From NCBI GenBank assembly GCA_023424215.1, contig JAFAEC010000005.1, forward strand, positions 1 through 19,530: a stretch of 19,530 nt of DNA, read 5' to 3'. Within the stretch, counting starts at the first letter, position 1. Each line of letters starts with the position of its first letter. The notes under the pieces were generated by a model. The model did not search any database. It had not been told where the DNA came from and was given only the letters and a program-made list of their open reading frames with translations. Below are positions 8,014 through 15,309 of the stretch, one piece after another. The DNA is from Pseudomonadota bacterium (lineage in GTDB: Bacteria > Pseudomonadota > Alphaproteobacteria > Caulobacterales > Caulobacteraceae). Position numbers and translations under genes: made by a program.

Positions 8014-8469
8014 TCACGACACCCAGGTGTTGCGGCACTCGCCGACGGTCCATCCGTTGAAGCCGGAATAGACCCGGCATTCGTAGCCCATGCCGGCCAG
8101 AGGGCCGTGCATGATCCCGGTCTCGATGACCGCACCGCGGCCGTCGTAGCTCGGGCGGGAGAAGCTGACCCAGCGCATCCGCTCGCGCGGGTCGCCGGAA
8201 CGCTCGGGGTCGTGCGGCTCGAAGGCGAGCCCGTGACGGCTCCAGTCGCATGCGGGGGCATAGTCGCCCTCGAAGCGGATCGGCGGCGGCAGGTTGTCGG
8301 TGGTGTTGAAGCGGTAGTGCTCCTTCGCCACGGCGGCGATGACGGCGCAGTCGTCACCGAGTTCGCCCGCCGGGATGACGACCGTCCCATGTGGAGCTGG
8401 CGGACCCGGCGGCGCTGGTGCGGCGCAGCCAGCGAGAACCAGGGCAGCAAGAGGAGCGACGGCGCGCAT
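8014..8469 (-). CDS. Small lipoprotein of unknown function
   Basis: 151 aa. The start at 8469 opens a short lipoprotein signal (MRAVAPLAALVLAGC) with the perfect lipobox LAGC. A Pro-rich spacer (APAPPGPPAPHG) follows, as is common before a globular domain tethered to a membrane. The domain has four further cysteines (DDCAV, PACDW, YECRV, GECRN), probably two disulfides, and many aromatic residues near the end (YECRVYSGFNGWTVGEC). It sits 11 bases after the thiamine-diphosphate enzyme gene and 45 bases before polA on the same strand, so all three may share a transcript. The association with polA looks positional and not functional. I recognise no family. Confidence 0.72.
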   Translation of the reverse strand: MRAVAPLAALVLAGCAAPAPPGPPAPHGTVVIPAGELGDDCAVIAAVAKEHYRFNTTDNLPPPIRFEGDYAPACDWSRHGLAFEPHDPERSGDPRERMRWVSFSRPSYDGRGAVIETGIMHGPLAGMGYECRVYSGFNGWTVGECRNTWVS

Positions 8470-8480
8470 GGCGGTAGTTC

Positions 8481-10142
8481 CTATTTCGAGCGCAGGCCTG
8501 AAATGGTCCGGCCGGGGGCGATGTCCTCGGCCGAGGTGATCAGGTGAACGAGGGCCGGCCGACCGGCGTTCCGGGCCGCCGCCAGCGTCGCCGCGAAATC
8601 CTCCGTCCGCTCGCAGCGAACCCCGAAGGCGCCGAAGGCCTCGGCGTATCTGACGAAGTCCGGGTTCTTCAGGTCCGTGGCGATGGTCCGCGCCGCGCCC
8701 GGATAGTGGGTCTCCTGGTGCATGCGGATGGTGCCGTAGGTCCCGTTGTCGACGACCACGACCACGACGTTGATCCCGTACTGGACGGCTGTGGCGATCT
8801 CCTGTCCGGTCATCAGGTAGTCGCCGTCGCCGGCGATGCACACGACGTCCCGATCCGGGTGCACGCTCTTGGCGGCGATGGCGGCCGGGTAGCCGTAGCC
8901 CATGGCGCCGGAAGTCGGGGCCAGCTGGGTGCGGCGGGCGCGGTGGCGGTGGAAGCGGTGCAGCCAGGCGGCGAAATTGCCGGCGCCGTTGGTCAGGATG
9001 GCGTCGTCCGGCAGGGCCTCGGCGAGATGGCGGATCACCTCGCTCATGTTCACCGCCCCGGTGACCTGGACCGGCTGGATGAAGGCGTCGTAGTCGGCGC
9101 GGGCGGCGGCGGCCTCGTGGGCCCAGCTGCGGCCCGGATCTATCTGCGACAGGGCCAGCGCCGCCAGCGAATTGTCGGCGGCGGCGCTCAGCAGCGGCGT
9201 CCAGACGCGGCCCAGCTCCTCCGGTCCCGGATGGATATGGATCAGGGTCTCCGCCGTCCGGGCGCGGTCCAGCAGGGTGTAGCCCTGGGTCGGGTTCTCG
9301 CCGAGACGCGCGCCGATGGCGAGGATCAGGTCGGCCGCCTTGACCCGCGCGGTCAGCTTCGGATTGCAGCCCAGCCCGAGGTCGCCGGCGTAGTTGGCGC
9401 GGTCGTTGGAGACCAGGTCCTTGCGGCGGAAGGACAGGGCGAGCGGCAGGCCATGGCGTTCCGCCCAGTCGCCGATGGCGGTCGTCGCTTCCTCGGTCCA
9501 GCCCGAGCCGCCCAGCACCAGCAGCGGCCGCTCGGCCTTCGACAGACGCTCGCGCACCTGCTCCACGAAGGCGGGGTCCGGCGCGGCCTTCGCCGGCGTC
9601 ACCGGCCGGATCGGGGCGGGTCCGCCGTCCTCGTGCAGGATGTCCTCCGGCAGGGCCACGACCACGGGCCCCATGCGGCCCTGCAGGGCGGTGGCGAAGG
9701 CGCGCTCGACCACCTCGACGGTGCGCTGCGGGCTCTCGATTTCGGTCGCCCACTTGGCGAGGCCGCCGAACACCTCGCGGTAGTCGACCTCCTGGAAGGC
9801 CCCGCGGCCGCGGTCGGTCAGGGCGATCTGGCCGACGAACAGGATCATCGGCGTGGAGTCCTGGTGCGCCGTGTGCACGCCGATCGAGGCATGGGTCGCG
9901 CCCGGTCCACGCGTGACCATGCAGACGCCCGGCTTGCCGGTCAGCTTGCCGTAGGCCTCGGCCATGTTGGCGGCGCCGGCCTCGTGGCGGCAGGCGATCA
10001 CCTGGATGCGGTCGCGCACGTCGGCGAGCGCGTCGAGCACCGCCAGGTAGCTCTCGCCCGGGACGCAGAAGACGCGGTCGACGCCGTTCATAACGAGGGT
10101 TTCGACGAGGCGGCGGGCGGCGGTGTCGGCGGGCTGGGTCAT
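8481..10142 (-). CDS. Thiamine-diphosphate-dependent enzyme (acetolactate synthase-like)
   Basis: 553 aa with the three-domain architecture of the acetolactate synthase/benzoylformate decarboxylase superfamily. The N-terminal Pyr domain has the catalytic glutamate in CRHEAGAANMAEAYG (Glu54). A central domain (about 190-330) follows, and the C-terminal PP domain has the thiamine-diphosphate/Mg motif GDGDYLMTG...DNGTYG (438-470). It decarboxylates or condenses a 2-keto acid, but the substrate cannot be read from sequence. No small regulatory subunit gene (ilvN type) is adjacent, so a catabolic enzyme or a 2-keto-acid decarboxylase is more likely than the anabolic acetolactate synthase. The ATG at 10142 is chosen over an upstream start at 10214 because similarity begins at TAARRLVETLVMNGVDRVF; a gcgagg lies close before it. 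The next gene (lipoprotein) follows after 11 bases. Confidence 0.85.
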   Translation of the reverse strand: MTQPADTAARRLVETLVMNGVDRVFCVPGESYLAVLDALADVRDRIQVIACRHEAGAANMAEAYGKLTGKPGVCMVTRGPGATHASIGVHTAHQDSTPMILFVGQIALTDRGRGAFQEVDYREVFGGLAKWATEIESPQRTVEVVERAFATALQGRMGPVVVALPEDILHEDGGPAPIRPVTPAKAAPDPAFVEQVRERLSKAERPLLVLGGSGWTEEATTAIGDWAERHGLPLALSFRRKDLVSNDRANYAGDLGLGCNPKLTARVKAADLILAIGARLGENPTQGYTLLDRARTAETLIHIHPGPEELGRVWTPLLSAAADNSLAALALSQIDPGRSWAHEAAAARADYDAFIQPVQVTGAVNMSEVIRHLAEALPDDAILTNGAGNFAAWLHRFHRHRARRTQLAPTSGAMGYGYPAAIAAKSVHPDRDVVCIAGDGDYLMTGQEIATAVQYGINVVVVVVDNGTYGTIRMHQETHYPGAARTIATDLKNPDFVRYAEAFGAFGVRCERTEDFAATLAAARNAGRPALVHLITSAEDIAPGRTISGLRSK

Positions 10143-10240
10143 GGCCTCGCCGTTAGCAGATCGCCCCCCGGCTTGACCATGCAACCGAACGGCCACGCTT
10201 GCGTTCACGGCCAAGGTTCAACTCCACTCCCGAAGAGACC

Positions 10241-10378
10241 ATGAAGAAGATCGCCGTCCTGTCCCTGATCGCCGCCGCCCTGGCGGTCTCGGCCTGCAAC
10301 ACCATCTCGGGCATCGGCCGCGACGTGCGCGCCGCCGGCGACGCCGTCACCTCGGGCGCCGAGAGCGCCAGGAACTAG
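10241..10378 (+). CDS. Entericidin A/B-type small lipoprotein
   Basis: 45-aa protein. It has a lipoprotein signal (MKKIAVLSLIAAALAVSAC), a cysteine at residue 19, and then the short amphipathic tail NTISGIGRDVRAAGDAV typical of the entericidin (EcnA/EcnB) family. In enterobacteria these paired membrane lipoproteins form a toxin-antidote unit; in alphaproteobacteria single copies are common and their role is unclear. It is the only plus-strand gene in this block. The start follows gaagaga. Its TAG overlaps the truA stop tail to tail by four bases (10375-10378), so the two transcripts would be antisense at their ends. Confidence 0.8.
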   Translation: MKKIAVLSLIAAALAVSACNTISGIGRDVRAAGDAVTSGAESARN

Positions 10379-11118
10379 CCGTCGTAGCGGACCCCGGTGA
10401 GGTAGAGGCCCTCGGCCGGGGCCACCGGCCCGCAGGCCTTGCGGTCGCGCACCGCGAGCGCTGCCGCCACGTCCGCGACCGACCAGCGACCCAGGCCGAC
10501 CTCCGCGAGCGTTCCCGTCATCGAACGCACCTGCCGGTGCAGGAAGCTGCGCGCCTCGAACACCAGATGCACCTCCTCGCCGACGCGCGTCACGCTCGCG
10601 ACGTCCAGCGTCTTCTCGGGCGAGGCCGACTGGCAGCCCGCGTCCCGGAAGGTGGTGAAGTCGTGCAGGCCGACCAGCGCCTGGGCCGCCTGGTGCATCG
10701 CCTCGGCGTCGAGCGGCTTCTTGACGTGCCAGACCCGGCCGAGGTCCAGCGCCGGGCGGCCGGGCCGGTTGAGGATGCGGTAGAGGTAGCGTCGCCCCGT
10801 GGCCGAGAAGCGCGCGTGCCAGTCCGCGTCGACCTCGGCGCAGTCGAGGACGGCCACCTCCTCTTCGATCAGGTGGGCGTTCATGGCGTTCATCACCGTG
10901 CGCGTCGGCCACGCCTTGTCGAGATCGAAACTGACCACCTGGCCCGTGGCGTGGACCCCCGTGTCGGTGCGACCGGCCGCGGCGATGCGGATCTGCTGGC
11001 CCGAGAACGCGGCGATGGCTGTCTCGAGCGCGCCCTGCACGGTCGGCTGTCCGGCCTGGGCCTGGAAGCCGTTGTAGCCGGAGCCGTCGTACTCGACCGT
11101 GAGCCGGTAGCGCGGCAT
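10375..11118 (-). CDS. truA: tRNA pseudouridine(38-40) synthase TruA
   Basis: 247 aa, about the usual length. It converts uridines 38-40 of the tRNA anticodon stem-loop to pseudouridine in the cytoplasm. Visible are the N-terminal YRLTVEYDGSGYNGFQAQ, the catalytic motif GRTDTGVHA with the nucleophile Asp52, the RYLYRI strand, HDFTTFRDAGC and the C-terminal FLHRQVRSMTGTL. No expected residue is missing. The ATG at 11118 overlaps the fmt stop codon by one base (TGATG), so translation is probably coupled to fmt. Confidence 0.97.
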   Translation of the reverse strand: MPRYRLTVEYDGSGYNGFQAQAGQPTVQGALETAIAAFSGQQIRIAAAGRTDTGVHATGQVVSFDLDKAWPTRTVMNAMNAHLIEEEVAVLDCAEVDADWHARFSATGRRYLYRILNRPGRPALDLGRVWHVKKPLDAEAMHQAAQALVGLHDFTTFRDAGCQSASPEKTLDVASVTRVGEEVHLVFEARSFLHRQVRSMTGTLAEVGLGRWSVADVAAALAVRDRKACGPVAPAEGLYLTGVRYDG

Positions 11119-12041
11119 CAGGACAGCCGCGTGCCGGCGGGGAGGGGGAAGCCGCGCAGCATTTCCTCGGGGCTCTGGGCGGCCTTGCCCTCGCGCTGGA
11201 CGCGGACCAGGCGCACCGCGCCCTCGCCGCAGGCCACGGTCAGCCGGTCGTCCAGCACCTCGCCGGGGGCCCCGGCGCCGCCGGCGAGCTGCGACATCAG
11301 CGCCTTGACCCGAACGGGGCCCTGCGGGCCGGACGCCTCGAACCAGGCGCCGGGGAAGGGCGACAGGCCGCGGATGTGCGCGTCCACCTCGACCGCGGGC
11401 CGGCTCCAGTCGATGCGCGTCTCGGCCGGGGTGATCTTGCGGGCGTAGGTCGGCTCGCCGGTCTGGGGCACGCCCTCGACCCCGCCGCGCTCGATGGCGG
11501 CCAGCACCCGGGGCCACAGGCCGGCCCCGACATGGGCCATGCGCTCGGACAGGGTCGCGGCGGTGTCGTCCGGTCGGATGTCCATCACTTCCGACAGCAG
11601 GATCGGGCCTTCGTCGAGGCCTTCCGACATGCGCATGATCTGCACGCCGGTCTGGCGGTCGCCGGCCATGATGGCGCGCTGGATCGGAGCTGCGCCGCGC
11701 CAGCGCGGCAGCACGGAGCCGTGCAGGTTGAAGCAACCCAGTCGCGGCGCCTCGAGCACCTCGGGCTTGAGGATCTGGCCGTAGGCGACGACGCAGGCGG
11801 CGTCGAGATCGAGGCTGCGGAAGGTTTCGATGGCGTCGGGCGCCTTCATCGAGGCGGGCGTGAACACCGGCAGGCCCATGGTTTCGGCGAAGGCGTGCAC
11901 CGGCGACGGCGTCAGCTTCTGGCCGCGCCCCTTCGGCCTGGGCGGCTGGCTATAGACGGCGACCACCTCATGACCGCTGGCGATCAGCTCGGCCAGCGAG
12001 GGCACGGCGAAGTCGGGGGTTCCCATGAAGGCGAGGCGCAT
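11118..12041 (-). CDS. fmt: Methionyl-tRNA formyltransferase
   Basis: 307 aa. It transfers a formyl group from 10-formyltetrahydrofolate to Met-tRNAfMet for translation initiation. The N-terminus MRLAFMGTPDFAVPSL is the family signature. The formyl-transfer residues are Asn105 and His107 in FNLHGSVLPRWRGAAP and Asp143 in GLDEG. SQPPRPKGRGQKLTPSPV matches the family's basic tRNA-acceptor loop. The C-terminal OB-like domain begins around residue 200 (ARKITPAETRIDW). The ATG at 12041 is preferred to an upstream TTG at 12062 because the family starts here. It precedes truA with a one-base overlap and follows the 75-aa protein and def on the same strand. Confidence 0.97.
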   Translation of the reverse strand: MRLAFMGTPDFAVPSLAELIASGHEVVAVYSQPPRPKGRGQKLTPSPVHAFAETMGLPVFTPASMKAPDAIETFRSLDLDAACVVAYGQILKPEVLEAPRLGCFNLHGSVLPRWRGAAPIQRAIMAGDRQTGVQIMRMSEGLDEGPILLSEVMDIRPDDTAATLSERMAHVGAGLWPRVLAAIERGGVEGVPQTGEPTYARKITPAETRIDWSRPAVEVDAHIRGLSPFPGAWFEASGPQGPVRVKALMSQLAGGAGAPGEVLDDRLTVACGEGAVRLVRVQREGKAAQSPEEMLRGFPLPAGTRLS

Positions 12042-12125
12042 CGGGGCCGATCCAGAAAGCAAGGCGCGGACGCGCCCTCAAGCAGCGAGCGACCGCGTCG
12101 CGAGCGGTAGGGGCTACCTAGGTCG

Positions 12126-12353
12126 TTAGTCCCAGCGCGTGAAGACGCCGCCGCCCTCGTCCCATTCGCCGCCGGCGTCCAGGGCGTCGTCGAAGTCGAG
12201 CAGCCGGTCCAGCAGGATGCCGGCGATGACGCCGACCGCGGCTACGCCGACCAGCGAGACCAGGCTGGCGACGCCGACCTTCTCGTTGCGGGTCAGACGG
12301 CGGCGGCCGTCGGGGCCGACGATGCGGTCGGGTTTGCGCCGGAGACGGGGCAT
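12126..12353 (-). CDS. 75-aa single-helix membrane protein between def and fmt
   Basis: 75 aa. It has an Arg-rich cytoplasmic N-terminus (MPRLRRKPDRIVGPDGRRRLTRNEK), one transmembrane helix at about residues 27-47 (GVASLVSLVGVAAVGVIAGIL) and an acidic tail (DFDDALDAGGEWDEGGG). Its ATG at 12353 overlaps the def stop codon as TGATG, which supports both the start and coupled translation. The function is unknown. Its place between def and fmt is positional evidence only. I see no domain that would link it to formyl metabolism. Confidence 0.75.
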   Translation of the reverse strand: MPRLRRKPDRIVGPDGRRRLTRNEKVGVASLVSLVGVAAVGVIAGILLDRLLDFDDALDAGGEWDEGGGVFTRWD

Positions 12354-12919
12354 CAGGCCGCCAGCCTCGCGGCCTTCTTCACCTTGGCGACGGCACGGTC
12401 GCGCTTCAGCCGCGACAGGTGGTCGATGAACAGCACGCCCTCGAGGTGGTCCATCTCGTGCTGGATGCAGACGGCGTAGAGGCCGTCGCACTCTTCCTCG
12501 ACCTGTTCGCCGGCGTAGTTCAGGTAGCGGACGCGCACCCGGGCCGGGCGCTCGACGTTGTCGAAATACTCCGGCACCGACAGGCAGCCTTCCTCGTAGG
12601 CGAACAGCTCGTCGGAGGCCCAGACGATCTCCGGGTTGACGAAGTAGCGCGGATTGGGCCGGCGCTGCGGCTCCTCCTCGCCCTCGGCGGCCTCGCCTCC
12701 GGGCGCGCCGTCGCCGAGATCCATGACGATGACCCGGCGCGTGTCGCCGATCTGCACCGCCGCCAGGCCGATGCCCGGCGCCGCGTACATGGTCTCGAGC
12801 ATGTCATCCATCAGACCGCGCAGGTCGTCCGTCACCGGCCCTTCGACCGGGGTCGAGACCTGCTTCAGCACCGCCAGGTCGGCGGGATTGTCGATGGTGA
12901 GGATGCGACGGAGAGCCAT
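12353..12919 (-). CDS. def: Peptide deformylase
   Basis: 188 aa. This metalloenzyme removes the N-formyl group from nascent proteins, undoing the modification made by Fmt, whose gene lies downstream. All three family motifs are intact: motif I GIGLAAVQIG (49-58), motif II EGCLSVPEY (110-118, metal ligand Cys112) and motif III QHEMDHLEG (153-161, metal ligands His154 and His158, catalytic Glu155). Residues about 68-89 form an acidic and proline-containing insertion (DGAPGGEAAEGEEEPQRRP) in a surface loop between the second motif-I strand and YFVNPEI, longer than in E. coli Def. Upstream of the start there is a short intergenic region before the thioesterase gene. Confidence 0.97.
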   Translation of the reverse strand: MALRRILTIDNPADLAVLKQVSTPVEGPVTDDLRGLMDDMLETMYAAPGIGLAAVQIGDTRRVIVMDLGDGAPGGEAAEGEEEPQRRPNPRYFVNPEIVWASDELFAYEEGCLSVPEYFDNVERPARVRVRYLNYAGEQVEEECDGLYAVCIQHEMDHLEGVLFIDHLSRLKRDRAVAKVKKAARLAA

Positions 12920-12976
12920 GCCCGCGAGGTAGTCGCGGCGGGCCCGAAGGTCAAGATTTCCGAGTCTTCCGCTAGG

Positions 12977-13387
12977 TTATGCGGCGACGCCCGGAAGCAG
13001 CCGCGGCCGGCCGGATTCGTCCAGGGCGACATAGGTGAACACGCCCTCGGTCACCCGCACGGAGCGCGACTGGGCGACGTTGCGCGAGCGCTTCCACGCC
13101 TCGACATGGACGCGGATCGAGGTGCGGCCGGTCTTCAGCACCTGGGCATAGATCGACACCTCGTCACCGACGGCCACCGGCTGGTGGAAGACCATGCCGT
13201 CCAGCGCCACCGTGGCGCAGCGGCCCTGGGCGATCTCGAATGCGGGCGTGGCACCGGCCAGGTCCATGTGCGCCAGCAGCCAGCCGCCGAAGATGTCGCC
13301 CTCGGGATTGGTGTCGGCCGGCATGGCGATGACCCGGCCCACGGGCTGACCCGACGGCTGCGTCGGAAGGTCGGCGACGTCGGTCAC
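12977..13387 (-). CDS. YciA-like acyl-CoA thioesterase (hotdog fold)
   Basis: 136 aa if started at the GTG at 13387, which has ggag seven bases upstream. A longer in-frame start (GTG at 13432) lies inside the tRNA-Arg gene and is rejected. The sequence matches the YciA/acyl-CoA hydrolase hotdog family: MPADTNPEGDIFGGWLLAHMD (catalytic-region Asn/Asp and the GG turn), ATVALDGMVFHQPVAVGDEVSIYAQV and TSIRVHVEAW. These cytoplasmic enzymes hydrolyse acyl-CoA thioesters, often to tune CoA pools. The length agrees with E. coli YciA (about 130 aa). It is transcribed in the same direction as def, 57 bases before it, and possibly with it. Confidence 0.88.
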   Translation of the reverse strand: MTDVADLPTQPSGQPVGRVIAMPADTNPEGDIFGGWLLAHMDLAGATPAFEIAQGRCATVALDGMVFHQPVAVGDEVSIYAQVLKTGRTSIRVHVEAWKRSRNVAQSRSVRVTEGVFTYVALDESGRPRLLPGVAA

Positions 13388-13417
13388 GCGCGGCGGCTCC
13401 GGGGATGAGGGGAGAAA

Positions 13418-13494
13418 TGGCGCACCCGACACGATTCGAACGTGTGACCTTTGCCTTCGGAGGGCAACGCTCTATCCAGCTGAGCTACGGGTGC
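13418..13494 (-). tRNA. tRNA-Arg(CCG)
   Basis: Complete 77-base cloverleaf on the minus strand. The acceptor GCACCCG pairs with CGGGTGC, followed by G-CCA. The D arm is CTCAGCTGGATAGAG. The anticodon stem TTGCC/GGCAA encloses the loop CTCCGAA (anticodon CCG, reading CGG). The T arm is ACACG-TTCGAAT-CGTGT. CCA is encoded. Confidence 0.96.
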
Positions 13495-13828
13495 TTGCCG
13501 ACGCGGCGGACCATAGGCGAGGCGGGCCGGAAGGGAAAGGGCTTTCTGCACGCGGCGGGTGACGCTGGGTCAGGATGTTGCGTGAGGCTCCTTCGGCAAA
13601 GGTCACGCATTCGAATCGTGTCGGGTGCGCCGGCAATGTGACCGCCGGAACCTCGTCCCCGAGGGCACCCCTTAGCTCCCCCCCGGCGGGCAGAGTGAGT
13701 CCGAATTGCCACGCCCCTCCGGATTGGGCCACCTTCTGGCCATCGAGCACCGCGCCAACCCTCGACACCGTCGCGGCTTCTGCTGATCACGAAAAGGCCG
13801 GGTAGAGACCGACTGAGGGAGGATCAAG
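13495..13828. other. Gap holding a tRNA-Arg remnant and possible decayed coding
   Basis: About 330 bases without a convincing gene. It contains the inverted tRNA-Arg 3' remnant described separately. On the minus strand a frame from a GTG at 13768 (VGAVLDGQKVAQSGGAWQFG...) shows coding-like residue composition until it runs into the tRNA remnant; it could be the tail of a lost gene, but no ribosome-binding site or family supports it. The tRNA-Arg promoter should lie just right of 13494; I cannot point to it with confidence. Confidence 0.35.
13594..13632 (+). repeat. Degenerate tRNA-Arg 3'-end copy, inverted to the intact gene
   Basis: The plus strand carries GGCAAAGGTCAC, then GCA in place of ACG, then TTCGAATCGTGTCGGGTGCGCC. 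This matches the 3' half of tRNA-Arg(CCG) (anticodon-stem 3' strand to acceptor) except at the three substituted bases, which break the conserved 53-61 pair of the T stem. It is on the opposite strand to the intact gene about 100 bases away. It is a non-functional remnant, plausibly an old integration-site copy. Confidence 0.75.
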
Positions 13829-14260
13829 GTGGCATTTGTGGGGGAGTTCTCGCGGGCGCTGGTCGTCGCTGCGAGCTGTTTTGTCACTGCCGGGTGTGTC
13901 TCGTCGGGTGGAGCACGGGAGCTCTTCAGCATCCCCGTGACTGGCCAGCTGAACGACGGGCGAGCCGCCTCAGGCCAGGCAACTGCCTTCAGCGACGGCC
14001 GTGGCACATTCTGGGTGAAGTTCCCGGGCGGGCCACGCTGCGGCGGCGACTATAACGTCCGAGATACGAACCCGACCCTCGTCGTTCCCGTCTCGTGCTC
14101 GAACGGCAAGCGAGGCGAAGCGGTGATCACGCGCCAGCGCGACCTTATGTCCGGCACAGCCATCGTGCAGCTCAACGATCGGAGCCGGGGGCAGTTCGTG
14201 TTCGGCGATCTCACCTTTGAACAGGCCTTCGGACGAGGCGGGACCGCTCGGATACGCTAA
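13829..14260 (+). CDS. Small lipoprotein of unknown function
   Basis: 143 aa starting at a GTG at 13829 with an excellent ribosome-binding site (gggagga). The signal ends in the lipobox TAGC (VTAGCVSS, Cys at 23), so the product should be membrane-anchored by lipid. The mature domain is beta-rich, with two cysteines (PRCGGDYN and VSCSNG) probably disulfide-bonded. It has repeated strands such as GQATAFSDGRGTFWVKF and GTAIVQLNDRSRGQFVFGDLTF. The family is not recognised. It stands alone on the plus strand and ends just before a strong hairpin shared with the convergent DUF429 gene. Confidence 0.68.
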   Translation: MAFVGEFSRALVVAASCFVTAGCVSSGGARELFSIPVTGQLNDGRAASGQATAFSDGRGTFWVKFPGGPRCGGDYNVRDTNPTLVVPVSCSNGKRGEAVITRQRDLMSGTAIVQLNDRSRGQFVFGDLTFEQAFGRGGTARIR

Positions 14261-14269
14261 GGCTCTGCC

Positions 14270-14299
14270 GACCCGCTCGCCAGCTTCGGCGGGCGGGTC
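14270..14299. terminator. Hairpin between convergent genes (bidirectional terminator)
   Basis: GACCCGCTCGCC (14270-14281) pairs with GGCGGGCGGGTC (14288-14299) through a 12-bp stem with a single T-G opposition, around the six-base loop agcttc. It lies between the lipoprotein stop (14260) and overlaps the DUF429 stop (14298). There is no strong T-run, so termination efficiency is uncertain. Confidence 0.55.
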
Positions 14300-15284
14300 A
14301 GGCGACCGATAGCAGCCGCTCTCCAGAATTCGAGACCAGTTTCCCGTCAATTGGCACGCGGCATCCAGCGGCAGCCTCGGTAAGCCGCCGGCGAACGTCG
14401 TCGCTCGCGGGTGAGATCATATAGCCCGAGCTGAGATCCCCGATCATCACGCATTCGGAGCGGGGGAGCTTTCGCCAGGCGAAGGCGACTAGAGCGCAGA
14501 TCACCGCATCCAGTCGGTCCTGGTCAGCTTTCCGCGGCTGCTGCAGAAGAGGCAGGCGCTCGGCCCATTCAGCGATGCACGCGAGCCCAGCTGATGCTGC
14601 ATAGCGCTCGATAGCACGAGCGACGCTGTCCCACCCGGCCCGGCTGTATGTCTTTCGCCGTGCGGGGTTGTAGCGGGGGCATAGATTGCGGCCGAAGAAC
14701 TCAGGGGCAATGGACGGCAGCGCCAGGGCCGGGAACACCTCCATCAGGTAGAGGCCAGTCCTGGCGATGCGAGCCTCCTCGGGATCTTCGATAGCCCCAA
14801 GAGTTCCCTTGAACTGCCAAATCGGGGCGTTGTCGTCGAACATGCCGATTTTGGAGCGGTTCGCAGGCTGCACACCCCCGCCCAGCCACGAGATCAGGGA
14901 TGCCGCTACCCGGTCAACTGGACGTAGGCTGGTCACGTTCGGGACAATCGTCGGCTGATCAAGGGCGACGAGGCAGAGCGGAGCGAGGCGCTGCTCTGCC
15001 CTGATCACTTCCAGCGCGTCAGCGAATGCCACCAGCCGAGGCTCGGTCCAGCTCGCCTGCCCATCCCCGTCCAGCCGCAGCACGCAGATCGCGCCCGGTG
15101 CGCTCGGCTTGTCAGTCCACGCGGAATCGAAGCCGATCAGGCTGACCTCCCCAGCGCTCGACAACTCCGCTCCCCTAATCCGACCCTCGGAGGGTCCCAG
15201 CTTGCCGGCTCCGCCCTTAGGAACCCTATCGATCATAGGCCGAAGCAAGAGTCGGATGCTCGCCGGCAAGTTGCGAACGTCCAC
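14298..15284 (-). CDS. DUF429 family protein (predicted RNase H-fold nuclease)
   Basis: 328 aa from a GTG at 15284; a shorter form from the ATG at 15236 (312 aa) is equally possible, as neither has a strong ribosome-binding site. The core matches DUF429: the first strand LIGFDSAWTDKP carries the acidic residue of an RNase H-like fold, then VALDQPTIVPN, a middle section with LMEVFPALALPS, and the late DRLDAVICALVAFAW with acidic residues in the expected place. DUF429 proteins are predicted nucleases or nucleotide-binding proteins, and their role is unproven. It is divergent from the putative restriction gene at 15395, with about 110 bases between, and convergent with the lipoprotein gene. Membership is judged by eye. 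Confidence 0.72.
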   Translation of the reverse strand: MDVRNLPASIRLLLRPMIDRVPKGGAGKLGPSEGRIRGAELSSAGEVSLIGFDSAWTDKPSAPGAICVLRLDGDGQASWTEPRLVAFADALEVIRAEQRLAPLCLVALDQPTIVPNVTSLRPVDRVAASLISWLGGGVQPANRSKIGMFDDNAPIWQFKGTLGAIEDPEEARIARTGLYLMEVFPALALPSIAPEFFGRNLCPRYNPARRKTYSRAGWDSVARAIERYAASAGLACIAEWAERLPLLQQPRKADQDRLDAVICALVAFAWRKLPRSECVMIGDLSSGYMISPASDDVRRRLTEAAAGCRVPIDGKLVSNSGERLLSVA

Positions 15285-15294
15285 CGCATCCAGA

Positions 15295-15309
15295 ACGGGC
15301 TGTGCCCGT
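15295..15309. promoter_or_regulatory. Perfect inverted repeat in the divergent intergenic region
   Basis: ACGGGC-tgt-GCCCGT, six perfect base pairs around three bases. It lies ten bases upstream of the GTG start of the DUF429 gene and about 85 bases before the 15395 gene. It could be an operator controlling one or both. Such a short GC-rich palindrome can also arise by chance. Confidence 0.25.

Noticed and set aside
5398..8547. Very long plus-strand ORF (1049 codons) opposite polA
   Set aside because: It is a shadow frame of GC-rich polA on the other strand. Its composition (Gly/Ala/His/Gln/Val/Asp runs) is not protein-like, while polA has every expected motif.
8544..10244. Long plus-strand ORF (566 codons) opposite the thiamine-diphosphate enzyme
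   Set aside because: Antisense shadow. The minus-strand enzyme has intact catalytic motifs and this frame has no recognisable domain.
12092..12108. Short inverted repeat ACCGC...GCGGT between the 75-aa gene and fmt
   Set aside because: Five base pairs with no T-run in a GC-rich spacer; too weak to call a terminator inside an apparent operon.
12419..13408. Plus-strand ORF (329 codons) opposite def and the thioesterase
   Set aside because: Antisense to two well-supported genes, with no domain of its own.
13405..13641. Plus-strand ORF reading through the tRNA-Arg gene
   Set aside because: Its first residues (HPTRFERVTFAFGGQ) are the well-known false translation of a tRNA-Arg on the opposite strand.
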